From assembly GCF_009877425.1 (NCBI RefSeq), contig NZ_WXEY01000001.1:1-64000 (forward strand): a stretch of 64,000 nucleotides of DNA. Direction: 5' to 3'. The notes beneath the pieces were generated by a model. That model was not told the origin of the DNA. It was given only the letters and a program-made list of their open reading frames with translations, and made no database searches. Position 1 is the stretch's first letter; every line of letters starts with the position of its first letter. The stretch comes from Heliomicrobium undosum. GTDB lineage: Bacteria; Bacillota; Desulfitobacteriia; Heliobacteriales; Heliobacteriaceae. Below, one piece after another: positions 16,255 to 24,649 of this stretch. Made by a program: the position numbers and the translations under genes.

Positions 16255-17076
16255 TCACACGACAACCACTCTGGGTTTCACGATGCCTTCGAGAATCGGC
16301 TTTTCCAAGGGCAACTTCAAGCCGTCCGTCCGGACGCCGCCATGCAACTGGGACAACAGTACCCGGAAGGCCTCAGCCATCGCCCCTTGGGGGAGCGCCC
16401 GCAGCGCCTCCATCGCTTCATCCAGCCATTCAACAACCTCGTCGGACGTGGCCGCCAGGATCCGGCATCCGGCCAACAGGCCGACTGCTCGTCCCAACTG
16501 CTCCAATGCGGCCAGTTGTCTCGGCGAAGCGCCGCAGATTTCACCAGCGACCCGGCAAGCCAATACCGGCAGGCTGGCGAATTCCATCTCGCGCATCGAG
16601 GTGATATGCTCATCGGTAGCGAATCCCGGTTCAACCAACTCTTTCCGGAGGACGCCGCCCTCATGGACGCGGCACACCGTCCGGGAGATGGGCGTCAAAT
16701 ACTCCAGAAGCTCCCCTTCGCAGAGAAGGGAGAGGAACTGGCAGTAATAAAGATCGCCGACAAGAACGGAAAAAGGAATCGTCGCCTTTTCCAGGTGCCG
16801 AAGGCCTCTTCCTTCGTCGGGAATCGTGCGGTGAATATCCGTTCCTGTCTGAATAAACTGGACAGCGCTTGCCAGGCAGTTGGCCTGCTGGCTCGGGGCG
16901 CCGAACATACGCGCCGTGAGCAACACCAGAATGGCCGGAAACATCTTGTGCACATCATAGGAACCCAATCCCATGAAGCGAAGGTGCTGTTTTGAGATCA
17001 CGGGCATCCGGTCATCGAGACGGGCCCGAACCTTCGACAACTCAGGTAAAATGGACTCCCACATTCTGATTGACAT
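16255..17076 (-). CDS. Polyprenyl synthase-like protein lacking both Asp-rich catalytic motifs
   Basis: The 273-residue protein follows the trans-isoprenyl diphosphate synthase pattern over most of its length. Key residues are lost. The first Asp-rich motif, normally HDDxxDE, reads HRTIPDE at residues 82-88. The second, normally QxxDDxxD, is replaced by LAGCRILAATSDE near residues 201-213. The GGKRxRP entrance is also absent, replaced by a stretch around residues 37-48. The LVGDLYYCQF strand and the ASLPVLACRVAGEICGA helix are kept. It may be a non-catalytic partner, like the small subunit of a two-component synthase, or a regulator. It lies next to menG. The start is the ATG at 17076, with AAAGGGG upstream. 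Confidence 0.7.
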   Translation of the reverse strand: MSIRMWESILPELSKVRARLDDRMPVISKQHLRFMGLGSYDVHKMFPAILVLLTARMFGAPSQQANCLASAVQFIQTGTDIHRTIPDEGRGLRHLEKATIPFSVLVGDLYYCQFLSLLCEGELLEYLTPISRTVCRVHEGGVLRKELVEPGFATDEHITSMREMEFASLPVLACRVAGEICGASPRQLAALEQLGRAVGLLAGCRILAATSDEVVEWLDEAMEALRALPQGAMAEAFRVLLSQLHGGVRTDGLKLPLEKPILEGIVKPRVVVV

Positions 17077-17106
17077 ACGAAAAACACCCCTTTCCGGCCG
17101 GCAGCG

Positions 17107-17133
17107 ATAATATAATTCTAGCACACCTGTCAA
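17107..17133 (-). promoter_or_regulatory. Promoter of the polyprenyl synthase-like gene
   Basis: The minus strand has a perfect TTGACA, a 15-base spacer and TATTAT, about 30 bases before the ATG. The spacer is shorter than usual. Confidence 0.5.
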
Positions 17134-17162
17134 AATCCTGCCCTAGTAGATGTCTGGATAAT

Positions 17163-17207
17163 AAAAAAAAACAAAGCCCGACAATCCACTAAGGTTTGTA
17201 AGGCTTT
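17163..17207 (-). terminator. Terminator downstream of the aminotransferase/SRPBCC genes
   Basis: AAAGCC pairs with GGCTTT, with imperfect inner pairing, followed on the minus strand by G and then nine T. It lies about 180 bases after the SRPBCC stop. The rest of the 17134-17385 spacer shows no gene. Confidence 0.65.
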
Positions 17208-17385
17208 CGTTGAAGCTTTTTTCTGGAATGAGACGCCTTTCTTCGCCCTTCGTTTAAATCTCCAACCCGCCCCGCCTTCGCGTCGGGATTTATTTCCTGA
17301 CCTTTTTTTGATTTCCTGTTAGAGCTCCCCGTTTTTATGTCTGCCCTCCATGTGTTGCCCTCCGCGTTGCTACCGCTCTTGTTGT

Positions 17386-17820
17386 CTACCCTTCGATTTT
17401 TTCCTTGATGGCCAGGAGCATAGACCGGGAGTTCTCTCTCACCTTTTTCACCAATAGGGGATGTAGTAAGGGCCCCAGCATGGGGATGCCCAGATCGAAA
17501 TCGACGGTCAGCGTCACATGGCAGCCGCCTTCAGTTGCTTGAAATCGCCACTCCCCTTCAAAGCGTTTCACATCGCCGCTCACCTGCCGGTAGACGATCT
17601 TCCCCTCATCAGGGTAGAACTCGTCTCGTTCACGCCAACGAAAGATCCGCCCGTCGGCGTCGGTCTCCCAATCGGTCAAGGTAAAACCGTCACCGCGCTC
17701 GACGATCCGGACGGAGCGAACATCTTGCATAAACAAGGGATAATCCTCCATCCGGCTGGCCAAAGCGTAAACGTCGCGCACGGTTCCTCTGATCCACAGG
17801 CTTTCCTCCACGAAAGGCAT
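17386..17820 (-). CDS. SRPBCC-fold (START-like) ligand-binding protein
   Basis: The 144-residue protein has the pattern of polyketide-cyclase/SRPBCC proteins: an N-terminal strand, the VYALASRMEDYPLFMQDV helix, several antiparallel strands and a long C-terminal helix. Relatives include coenzyme Q-binding Coq10-type and RatA-like proteins, which bind hydrophobic ligands. I cannot name the ligand. The ATG at 17820 has GGAAGGAG about nine bases upstream; the longer frame has no such signal. It follows the aminotransferase by 86 bases on the same strand and may be co-transcribed. Confidence 0.75.
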   Translation of the reverse strand: MPFVEESLWIRGTVRDVYALASRMEDYPLFMQDVRSVRIVERGDGFTLTDWETDADGRIFRWRERDEFYPDEGKIVYRQVSGDVKRFEGEWRFQATEGGCHVTLTVDFDLGIPMLGPLLHPLLVKKVRENSRSMLLAIKEKIEG

Positions 17821-17906
17821 CAGGACCGCTCCTTCCTTCCCTTCATCTTTGCTTTCCCGCTTCGTTCTTCCCGGCTCACCTCCGCGAGGAACGATCGTAT
17901 GTACCA

Positions 17907-19148
17907 CTACAGGTCTTCAACGAACTCCTCCGCTTCTCTGACCGCCCGCTCCAGCACGGCAAAAACCCGCTCCAGCGCCTCCCGGGGCACGTTCAAGGGC
18001 GGTTCCAACCGGATCACCCGGGGATTGTTCAGCGTATATCCGACGATGATCCGCTCCTCCACCATCCGGCTGATAATCCAACCACCGGCGCCTTCCTTCG
18101 TCAACTCCATCCCGATCAAAAGCCCCCGGCCGCGGACGTCGGCGATCACCCGCTCATGCCGGCTCGCCAGTTCCTTCAACCGGCTCAAGAGCCAGTCGCC
18201 TTTCTGGCGCGCATGTCCCATGAGATCCTCTTCGATGGTGACCTCGATGGCGGCCAGAGCGGCGGCGCAAGCCAAGGGGTTTCCGCCGAAGGTGCTCGTA
18301 TGCAGCCAGGGATGGTCGGAGAGCGCCTCCCAGACAGCGGGCCGACCCACCACGGCGCCGATGGGCATGACGCCGCCGCCGAGCGCCTTGGCCAGGCAGA
18401 GCAGGTCGGGGACGACCCCCTCTTCATCACAGGCGAAGAGCCTCCCCGTACGTCCAAGACCTGTCTGCACCTCATCAGCGATCAGGAGAACCCCCGCCTG
18501 CCGGCAAAGGGCCTCCACCTCCTTCAGGTACCCTCGCGGGGGCACGTTCACACCGCCTTCCCCTTGAACGGGCTCTACGATAAAAGCGGCGATATCCGGG
18601 TCTTCCCCCAGCGCCTTCTCGAATGCCGCCGCGTCGCCGAAGGGAACATGGATGACCCGGGGCAAAAGGGGGAGAAAGGGCGCCCGGAATGGCTCACGCC
18701 CGGAAACGCTCAAGGCGCCGAAGGTCTTGCCGTGAAAGCCGTTGATCGTTGCGATAAAACCGCTTTTCCCCGTGGCCAGGCGGGCGATTTTGATGGCCGC
18801 CTCGACCGCCTCGGCGCCGGAATTGCAAAAGAAACAGTACTGCAGATCACCCGGAGTAATGCCGGCCAAGGCTTCAGCAAGGCTCGCCGCCGGCTTATCC
18901 AGAAGGAACCGCGCCGTTTGGGCCAAACCGTTTAACTGTTCCAACACAGAAGCGATGATCCGGGGATGGCGGTGCCCCAGGCTGAGAACGCCGAAATTGC
19001 CCAGAAAGTCGATGTATTCCCGCCCCTGTTCATCATAGACATAGCAGCCTTCCGCCCGCACAGCCGTGGAACCCATCCCCATCAAGCGGAACAGGCGCGC
19101 CGCCGCCGGGTTGATATGGCGTTCATAGGCCTCCATGACGCTTGCCAT
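17907..19148 (-). CDS. Class III PLP-dependent aminotransferase
   Basis: The 413-residue enzyme is a class III (ornithine/acetylornithine/putrescine-type) aminotransferase. It has the FCNSGAEAVEAAIKIAR phosphate-binding region, the ADEVQTGLGRTG motif and the PLP lysine in LCLAKALGGG. Class III enzymes move amino groups from omega-amino acids or polyamines to 2-oxoglutarate. The exact substrate cannot be set from sequence, and no arginine or polyamine genes are nearby. The ATG at 19148 is used because GGAGGGGG lies just upstream. An in-frame extension of 59 residues to 19325 has no similarity and runs through the coat gene terminator. Confidence 0.88.
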   Translation of the reverse strand: MASVMEAYERHINPAAARLFRLMGMGSTAVRAEGCYVYDEQGREYIDFLGNFGVLSLGHRHPRIIASVLEQLNGLAQTARFLLDKPAASLAEALAGITPGDLQYCFFCNSGAEAVEAAIKIARLATGKSGFIATINGFHGKTFGALSVSGREPFRAPFLPLLPRVIHVPFGDAAAFEKALGEDPDIAAFIVEPVQGEGGVNVPPRGYLKEVEALCRQAGVLLIADEVQTGLGRTGRLFACDEEGVVPDLLCLAKALGGGVMPIGAVVGRPAVWEALSDHPWLHTSTFGGNPLACAAALAAIEVTIEEDLMGHARQKGDWLLSRLKELASRHERVIADVRGRGLLIGMELTKEGAGGWIISRMVEERIIVGYTLNNPRVIRLEPPLNVPREALERVFAVLERAVREAEEFVEDL

Positions 19149-19241
19149 CAAACAACCCCCTCCGATCGGGCAACTTTTTCCTATGTGAATATATATTCCG
19201 TCGTGAACAAGCCATGAGATGATATGCAATTCCTTTGGCCC

Positions 19242-19288
19242 AAAAAAGAAAAGGTCCCGGCGAAGCCGCAGAACGGCTTTTCCGGGAC
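19242..19288 (-). terminator. Terminator of the cotF-like gene
   Basis: GTCCCGG pairs with CCGGGAC around an internal AAGCCG/CGGCTT hairpin, followed on the minus strand by CTTTTCTTTTTTG. It lies about 45 bases after the coat gene stop. Confidence 0.8.
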
Positions 19289-19331
19289 GCTTTTCAGGGA
19301 AATTTTTTTGGGACGGATTCGGCAAAATGGC

Positions 19332-20036
19332 CTACTGCATTTGCATCTGCATGCCCATGCCCTGAGGCGACTGGTAGGAGTTGAGGAAGTTGTTCGTCGT
19401 CTTGTCCGGCATCGTCGGCACCTGGTACATGCCGCGCTGGTTCATAAACTGGAAGATCTCGTAGGCCTGATTGATGCTGGACTGGGCCGAACTGGTCATC
19501 ATGGCCCGCAACGTCGGATCAGCACATTCGAGCGCCGCTTGGGTATGAAGAATCGCAGAAGCCTTCGCGCAACCCATCATCCCCGAAGCCACATCCCGGT
19601 CATCCATCTCGTTCACCGAGTTGTTCGGTGTTTGCGGTTGGGGGTTGCGCAGCCCGTAGTTGGGGCTCGACGTGCGGGGCATCCGGTAGGGAACGGCGCT
19701 GGGCGCCCCTTTGTGGTGTAGATAGTTGACTGTATTCTGATAACAGGTGCGCATGAACTGAATCTGGTTATCCAAGATCCGGGCCAGTTGCGAATCCTTC
19801 ACATGGGGGCGATAGAGTTCGAACTGGTTGATCCCGTCGATGGAGTCCTGAAGGACCTCATGGACCATCAATACCTCATGGGCGCCAAACTGCTGCTGCC
19901 CGCCGCCGCCCATATTCATCCGCATGCCCACGCCTGTCGCGCCGCCGGTTGCCATCGCACCGCCAATGCCGGCACCCATGTTTGTCCCGAAGGCGTTCAC
20001 TGAAGAGCCGTACACATGTTGTCCCTGATGTTGCAT
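19332..20036 (-). CDS. cotF: Spore coat protein, CotF family
   Basis: The 234-residue protein begins with a Gly/Met/Asn-rich stretch of about 45 residues. A ferritin-like helical CotF domain follows, running from about residue 50 to 215, with GAHEVLMVHEVLQDSIDGINQFELYRPHV near its start. The tail is Gln/Met-rich (GMGMQMQMQ). CotF-type proteins are part of the endospore coat, which is main evidence for a spore-former. AAGGAGGG lies about ten bases before the ATG. It has its own terminator and stands alone. A sporulation-sigma promoter is expected upstream, but I could not pick one out. Confidence 0.85.
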   Translation of the reverse strand: MQHQGQHVYGSSVNAFGTNMGAGIGGAMATGGATGVGMRMNMGGGGQQQFGAHEVLMVHEVLQDSIDGINQFELYRPHVKDSQLARILDNQIQFMRTCYQNTVNYLHHKGAPSAVPYRMPRTSSPNYGLRNPQPQTPNNSVNEMDDRDVASGMMGCAKASAILHTQAALECADPTLRAMMTSSAQSSINQAYEIFQFMNQRGMYQVPTMPDKTTNNFLNSYQSPQGMGMQMQMQ

Positions 20037-20180
20037 ACCGCAAGTCCCTCCTTGATGAATGTCCGGCTTTAGACTTTCCCACAGCGCCGGAACTCATGCA
20101 GAGGGATGTTTGGTATCCAATGGAATTGGCGGGCCTGTTTCGGGGAATCCATGTGGAAACTGCGCCTTCCGTGCTCGCCT

Positions 20181-21674
20181 CTACTCCTTTTGCGCTGAAG
20201 CGTTCACTTCGACTTCATCCACGTCACCGGAGGCTTCGCGCGCGGCCTCGTCACCGGCAGTCGAATCTTCTTTGGCGGATCCCGATTCTTTGCGATCCTG
20301 TTGTTCCCTTTGTTGCTTCCGTTCCTTCCGCCATCGCCGCCACTGGTCGCGGAATCGCGGGTACCAGGAGCGCACGACTGCGCCGAAGCCCATCAGGGTT
20401 ATCGCCAGGAGGATCAGCCAGCCGATAAGAGGCACCCAACCGAGGTGGGCCAGCAAAAAGGCGCCGATCAACACCTCGCCGATCACGCCGGGAACCTGCC
20501 AGCGCCCGAGATTCATGGCCACGCGGCGTCCCACGACGAGCGAGCCCGCCGTCCAACCGACGATCGCCGCCGCGAGGGCGGTCACGGCCAGCCCCACTGC
20601 CACAGGGATGCCGATGATGGTTACGGCGCTGAGCGCCACCAGCGGTCCCAAAGCGAGAATCGTCAAAAAGCCGATCCAGATGTTGCGAAGGGGCTGCAAA
20701 AGGATAGCGTCAGCCGCCTCTTCCGCATCTTCCCGCAGGAAGCTGTACGCGATAAAGGAAAGCGCCAGCAGACCGATCAGGACCGGGATCCAAAAGAAGA
20801 TCCCGTAGGCAAAGCCTCCCTGCTCACGGACGACCACTTGCGGGGAGTTATCAGAACGTGGGGTTAACGGCGGACCATAAGAGCGGTCAAGGGCTGCAGC
20901 GTCCTCCGGCGTCACGGCGCCGGCAACGATTCGCACACCCTGCCCTTCCGGGCCGGTGATCCGCCCGAAGACCTGCGCCCCCGGTTCCATCACGATCGTA
21001 TCGGCGCCGCTGCGAATGTTTCCTTTGATCTGCGCCGTCGCCTTCAGGATGACGTTGCGGGCCGTCACATCACCGTTGACGACGCCGGCCAGTTCGGCCT
21101 GCCCGTCGGTGATAACCGAACCGGAGATGATCGTGCCGGGAGCGTTTGTCACGTGCTGCGCCTTCACATTGCCGGCCACTTCGGCTTCCGGCCCGTCGAA
21201 ATGTCTGCGGACCTGACCGAAACGGCGGTTCTCCTCCTGCACGGAGTCTCGGAAAATGCGAACCTCCCGGGCCGTCACATCGGCGCGCGCCTGAGCGCCC
21301 ACAATGGTGACGCCATACTCGGCTGACACGGCGCCATTGACGACAGCACGGTCTTCCAGTCGAACCTCCCGAGCGGAGACAGGGCCGATCACCTGCCCCC
21401 CTTCAACAACCACACGGGATGCCGGTTCCTGGATGCTGTCGCGCTGCTCGCCGCGGCGAACGTGCAAGGTGGGGAGATTCATCGCATCAACACGGGCGCT
21501 GTCTCGATCCAATCCAGGGCCTGCATTCCAGGGAGGGGAAGCCGTCTCATACCGCGAGTTCCAGGGGACACCATGCTGCCAGGTCTGGCTCGCCGCGATC
21601 CCGGCAAGAGCGCCGGCCCCGATAAGAAAAATGACCAGCAGCAACCATTTCAATATGGACCAAAGTCGTCGCAT
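20181..21674 (-). CDS. Membrane protein with bactofilin-like beta-helix region
   Basis: This 497-residue protein starts with a membrane anchor (LLLVIFLIGAGALAGIAAS). It then has about 170 residues of short repeated strands such as GQVIGPVSAREVRLEDRAVVNGAVSAEYG, typical of bactofilin/polymer-forming beta-helices. Four or more membrane helices follow, and a highly charged Arg/Lys/Glu tail. It is third in an operon with an ECF sigma factor and its anti-sigma factor and is probably a regulon target or envelope effector. The start could be the ATG at 21674 or the GTG at 21677; AGGAGG lies 8-11 bases upstream. Confidence 0.72.
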   Translation of the reverse strand: MRRLWSILKWLLLVIFLIGAGALAGIAASQTWQHGVPWNSRYETASPPWNAGPGLDRDSARVDAMNLPTLHVRRGEQRDSIQEPASRVVVEGGQVIGPVSAREVRLEDRAVVNGAVSAEYGVTIVGAQARADVTAREVRIFRDSVQEENRRFGQVRRHFDGPEAEVAGNVKAQHVTNAPGTIISGSVITDGQAELAGVVNGDVTARNVILKATAQIKGNIRSGADTIVMEPGAQVFGRITGPEGQGVRIVAGAVTPEDAAALDRSYGPPLTPRSDNSPQVVVREQGGFAYGIFFWIPVLIGLLALSFIAYSFLREDAEEAADAILLQPLRNIWIGFLTILALGPLVALSAVTIIGIPVAVGLAVTALAAAIVGWTAGSLVVGRRVAMNLGRWQVPGVIGEVLIGAFLLAHLGWVPLIGWLILLAITLMGFGAVVRSWYPRFRDQWRRWRKERKQQREQQDRKESGSAKEDSTAGDEAAREASGDVDEVEVNASAQKE

Positions 21675-21723
21675 CACCGCCACATCCTCCTAATAAAATC
21701 GGTTTTTTTTCAGCGTGTTTGTT

Positions 21724-22404
21724 TTACGTCATATCGCCTTCCCCGCCGTTTTGCGAGATCTGACGCCGCCAGAACCACGCGATAAGCGGGGTTGCAAGGG
21801 CTAAAAGGCCCCAGATGGGGAGTTTCGTCAAGAAGGCGGCGCCATAAAAATCGACGATCATCCCATAGACATGGCGGACGCTCTCTATCGATCTCCCCAT
21901 CCGGTATAGGAAAGTCGCTTCCCCCGACTGAAGCCAGCGCTCGACGAGCGCTCCCGGTTCCTGCGCCAGCAGGGTAATTTGCGGGTATTGAGCAAGTAGA
22001 TTTTTGAATCCTTCGGGCCAAACACCAAAGAGCACCAGGGCGACTAACGCCACGCCCCCCGCCCAACCGGCGGCGATCAGCGCCTGCCGCGACAGAAAGT
22101 CGAAGAAAGAATAATCGGGCTCTGACGGAATCAGAGAGATATTCTCACGTCTTGCATTCTGTTGGTTTTCCAACCGTCGATCCTCTTCCAGCACAGCCCA
22201 TACGCTGTTGAGCATCCCCGGCGGAGGCGCCTCCAAGGCCAATGCATCCTGCAACAGCAGATCAAAATCCGTCCATTCACGGACCTCCTGCGCACAGTCC
22301 GGGCAGTGCTGCAGGTGTAATCGCACCCGCTCCTCCTCTGTTCGGCTCAATTGACCATCGGCGTAAGCCGACAGCAGCGGTCGTATTTTTTCACAGCCAT
22401 TCAC
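21724..22404 (-). CDS. Anti-sigma factor with zinc-binding ZAS domain
   Basis: The 226-residue protein has an N-terminal ZAS domain with the HLQHCPDC motif (HxxxCxxC) near residues 30-37 and a preceding Cys4. It then has a hydrophobic helix near residue 115 and another near residue 200, so it is membrane-bound. It should bind and hold the ECF sigma factor encoded just upstream, with which it shares an ATGA overlap. Regulated proteolysis or Zn/redox release is the known mode for relatives, but nothing here shows which applies. Confidence 0.88.
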   Translation of the reverse strand: MNGCEKIRPLLSAYADGQLSRTEEERVRLHLQHCPDCAQEVREWTDFDLLLQDALALEAPPPGMLNSVWAVLEEDRRLENQQNARRENISLIPSEPDYSFFDFLSRQALIAAGWAGGVALVALVLFGVWPEGFKNLLAQYPQITLLAQEPGALVERWLQSGEATFLYRMGRSIESVRHVYGMIVDFYGAAFLTKLPIWGLLALATPLIAWFWRRQISQNGGEGDMT

Positions 22405-22994
22405 AGCAAGTCGCCTCCTTTCTCCGCCAGATCGCGCAAGGATTCCCGCAGCAGGGACTTCGCCCGGTAGAGCCTTGTCTCCACCGTTTTTTTCGGCACA
22501 TTCAACACATCGGCAATCTCGGAGTAACTCAATTCATCGAGATGATACAGGGCGATAACGACCCGGTAGTGTTCCGGCAGGGACGCCACCGCTTCCCGCA
22601 CCCGTTCCGCCCTTTCCCTGACGATCACCGCTGACGCCGCCGGATCAGGCGGACCCGTCGATTCGGCGGCTCGTATGCCTGCGGGGTCCTGTTCCAGCGA
22701 AAGGGCAGTCGGCTTATTCCGGCGCATCCGGTCGATGCAGTGGTTCGTGGCCAGCCGGTAGGCCCAGGTGGAAAAACGGGACTGGCCCCGGAACTGGGAC
22801 AGGCTCCTGCATATCCGGATGAGCACCTCCTGGGCCGCATCCCTGGCGTCCTCCCGGTGATTCAGCAGACGATAGCACAGGTTGTAGATCGGCTTCTGCA
22901 GCCCTTCCAGGAGGATGCCCAGCGCCTCCCTGTCTCCGTTGCGGCAACGGTCGATCAGGGCGTCATTCCATTTTTCTTCCATCTGCGCAGGCAT
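22401..22994 (-). CDS. ECF-family RNA polymerase sigma factor
   Basis: The 197-residue protein contains sigma region 2 (YNLCYRLLNHREDARDAAQEVLIRI and STWAYRLATNHCIDRMRR) and region 4 (LPEHYRVVIALYHLDELSYSEIADVLNVPKKTVETRLYRAK). It lacks regions 1 and 3, as ECF factors do. The chosen ATG at 22994 follows a GGAAGGGGGG stretch; a shorter start at 22982 and a longer frame to 23120 are possible. The stop overlaps the anti-sigma start. The sigma, anti-sigma and bactofilin-like membrane gene order suggests an envelope stress response. Confidence 0.9.
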   Translation of the reverse strand: MPAQMEEKWNDALIDRCRNGDREALGILLEGLQKPIYNLCYRLLNHREDARDAAQEVLIRICRSLSQFRGQSRFSTWAYRLATNHCIDRMRRNKPTALSLEQDPAGIRAAESTGPPDPAASAVIVRERAERVREAVASLPEHYRVVIALYHLDELSYSEIADVLNVPKKTVETRLYRAKSLLRESLRDLAEKGGDLL

Positions 22995-23142
22995 CCCCCC
23001 TTCCCCAGCCCCTGAAGCGTTTGATAACTTATCCCATTCCTGAAGCATTTGAAAACCGAGAACCGGCCGGTGAAGCGCAGTTTTTTCGCTTCTGTAGGTT
23101 TTGACGAAAACCACCGCCAATTACCCTTCAAGAAAAACGAAA

Positions 23143-23181
23143 AAAAGCCTTTCCCAGTTTTTGCAACCGGGAAAGGCTTTT
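23143..23181 (-). terminator. Terminator after lysC
   Basis: AAAAGCCTTTCCC pairs with GGGAAAGGCTTTT, a 13-bp stem with T-runs both ways, about 50 bases past the lysC stop. Confidence 0.9.
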
Positions 23182-23230
23182 GGTCTTCTTCATGTATTCG
23201 AAACAGTTTCGCGAGTGCTTAGTCCAGTGA

Positions 23231-24484
23231 TCAACCCGCCTTGAATCCCTCGTCATTGGCGGCCACGTCGCCTTCCAGTTCAAAGGCCTTGTGGATGGCC
23301 TGGACGGCGCGCTTCGCGTCGGAAGCGCTGACGACACAGGAGACCTTGATCTCCGAGGTGGCGATCATGTCGATGTTGATGCCCTCGTCGGCGAGCGCCT
23401 CGAACATCATGGCGGCCACGCCGGGACGGCTGACCATGCCGGCGCCGACGATGGACACTTTGGCCAGATCGGCGTCATAGGTGAGCCCGCCGGCGCCGAT
23501 GGCCTCGTTGACTTCCTTGACGACCTCGACGGCCAGTTCCAGTTCGTCCTTGCCGACGGTGAAGGCGATGTCGTTCTTGTCATCGCGCATGGCGCTCTGG
23601 ATGATCATGTCCACGTTCACACGCCGTTCGGCCAGAGCCTTAAAGAGCGCGCGGGCCACACCCGGCTTGTCGGGCACGTCAAAGAGTCCGATTTTCGCCA
23701 CATTCAGGTCATAAGCGACGCCTCTGACCATCATATCTTTTTCCATTTCGTCAACGACCTCCTGCACGATGGTTCCGGGGTTGTGATTGAAGCTGGACCG
23801 CACATGAATGGGCACGTTGTATTCCTTGCCCACCTCGACCGACCGGGGATGGAGCACCTGAGCGCCCAGGCTGGCCAGTTCGAGCATCTCGTCGTAGGTG
23901 ATCTGTTTAAGCTTGCGCGCATTGGACACGACGCGGGGGTCGGTCGTATAGACGCCGTCCACGTCGGTGAAAATCTCGCATACATCGGCCTTCAGCGCTG
24001 CCGCTACAGCCACCGCCGTCGTATCGGAGCCGCCGCGACCGAGCGTGGTGATCTCGCCTGTCTCCGTGGCGCCCTGGAAACCGGCGACGATGACGATGTT
24101 GTCGGCGTCGAGTTCCAGACGGAGCCGCTCGGGGTTGACGTCCAGGATCTTCGCCTTGCCATGGACGTGTTCCGTCAAAATGCCCACCTGCGGGCCGGTC
24201 AGGGAAAGGACGGAATGACCCAGCTTATCGATGGCCATGGCCAGCAAGGCGATGGACACCTGTTCTCCTGTAGCCAGGAGCATGTCCATTTCGCGGGCCT
24301 TCGGCTTGTCCGTGATCTGCCTGGCGAGATCAATCAGGTCATCGGTGCTGTCCCCCATGGCCGACACGATCACGACGACCTGGTTGCCTGCCTCTTTCGT
24401 CTCCACGACCCGGCGGGCAACCCGCTTGATCCGTTCAGGGTTGGCGACAGAGGAACCCCCGAACTTTTGTACAACGATGGCCAA
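23231..24484 (-). CDS. lysC: Aspartate kinase with ACT domains
   Basis: The 417-residue enzyme begins MAIVVQKFGGSSVAN, the aspartokinase signature. It has the TTLGRGGSDTTAV and FTDVDGVYTTDPR motifs, and two C-terminal ACT domains (from about residue 265). It makes aspartyl phosphate, feeding lysine, threonine and methionine synthesis; ACT domains imply feedback by lysine and/or threonine. The start is a TTG with AAGGAAG nine bases upstream. MEKDMMV near residue 248 is placed where Bacillus-type enzymes begin a separate beta subunit; I cannot confirm an internal start. A 165-base spacer separates it from thrB, so it may have its own promoter. Confidence 0.94.
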   Translation of the reverse strand: MAIVVQKFGGSSVANPERIKRVARRVVETKEAGNQVVVIVSAMGDSTDDLIDLARQITDKPKAREMDMLLATGEQVSIALLAMAIDKLGHSVLSLTGPQVGILTEHVHGKAKILDVNPERLRLELDADNIVIVAGFQGATETGEITTLGRGGSDTTAVAVAAALKADVCEIFTDVDGVYTTDPRVVSNARKLKQITYDEMLELASLGAQVLHPRSVEVGKEYNVPIHVRSSFNHNPGTIVQEVVDEMEKDMMVRGVAYDLNVAKIGLFDVPDKPGVARALFKALAERRVNVDMIIQSAMRDDKNDIAFTVGKDELELAVEVVKEVNEAIGAGGLTYDADLAKVSIVGAGMVSRPGVAAMMFEALADEGINIDMIATSEIKVSCVVSASDAKRAVQAIHKAFELEGDVAANDEGFKAG

Positions 24485-24649
24485 CTCGGTTCACTTCCTT
24501 ACTCAATCCAAAAGATCATGAAAAATTGACGAACAAAAAAGGTTGAAATGGGTGAAAGAAAAAGAAAAAAGATTTGCTTCGCGATGTAGTACATTATATC
24601 CAGCCGTTGCCTGGAACGGTTCTCTCTTTTTGTCGATCCATGTGGTCGA

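Noticed and set aside
23291-24529. 412-codon plus-strand frame opposite lysC
   Set aside because: It is the antisense shadow of a well-supported aspartate kinase.
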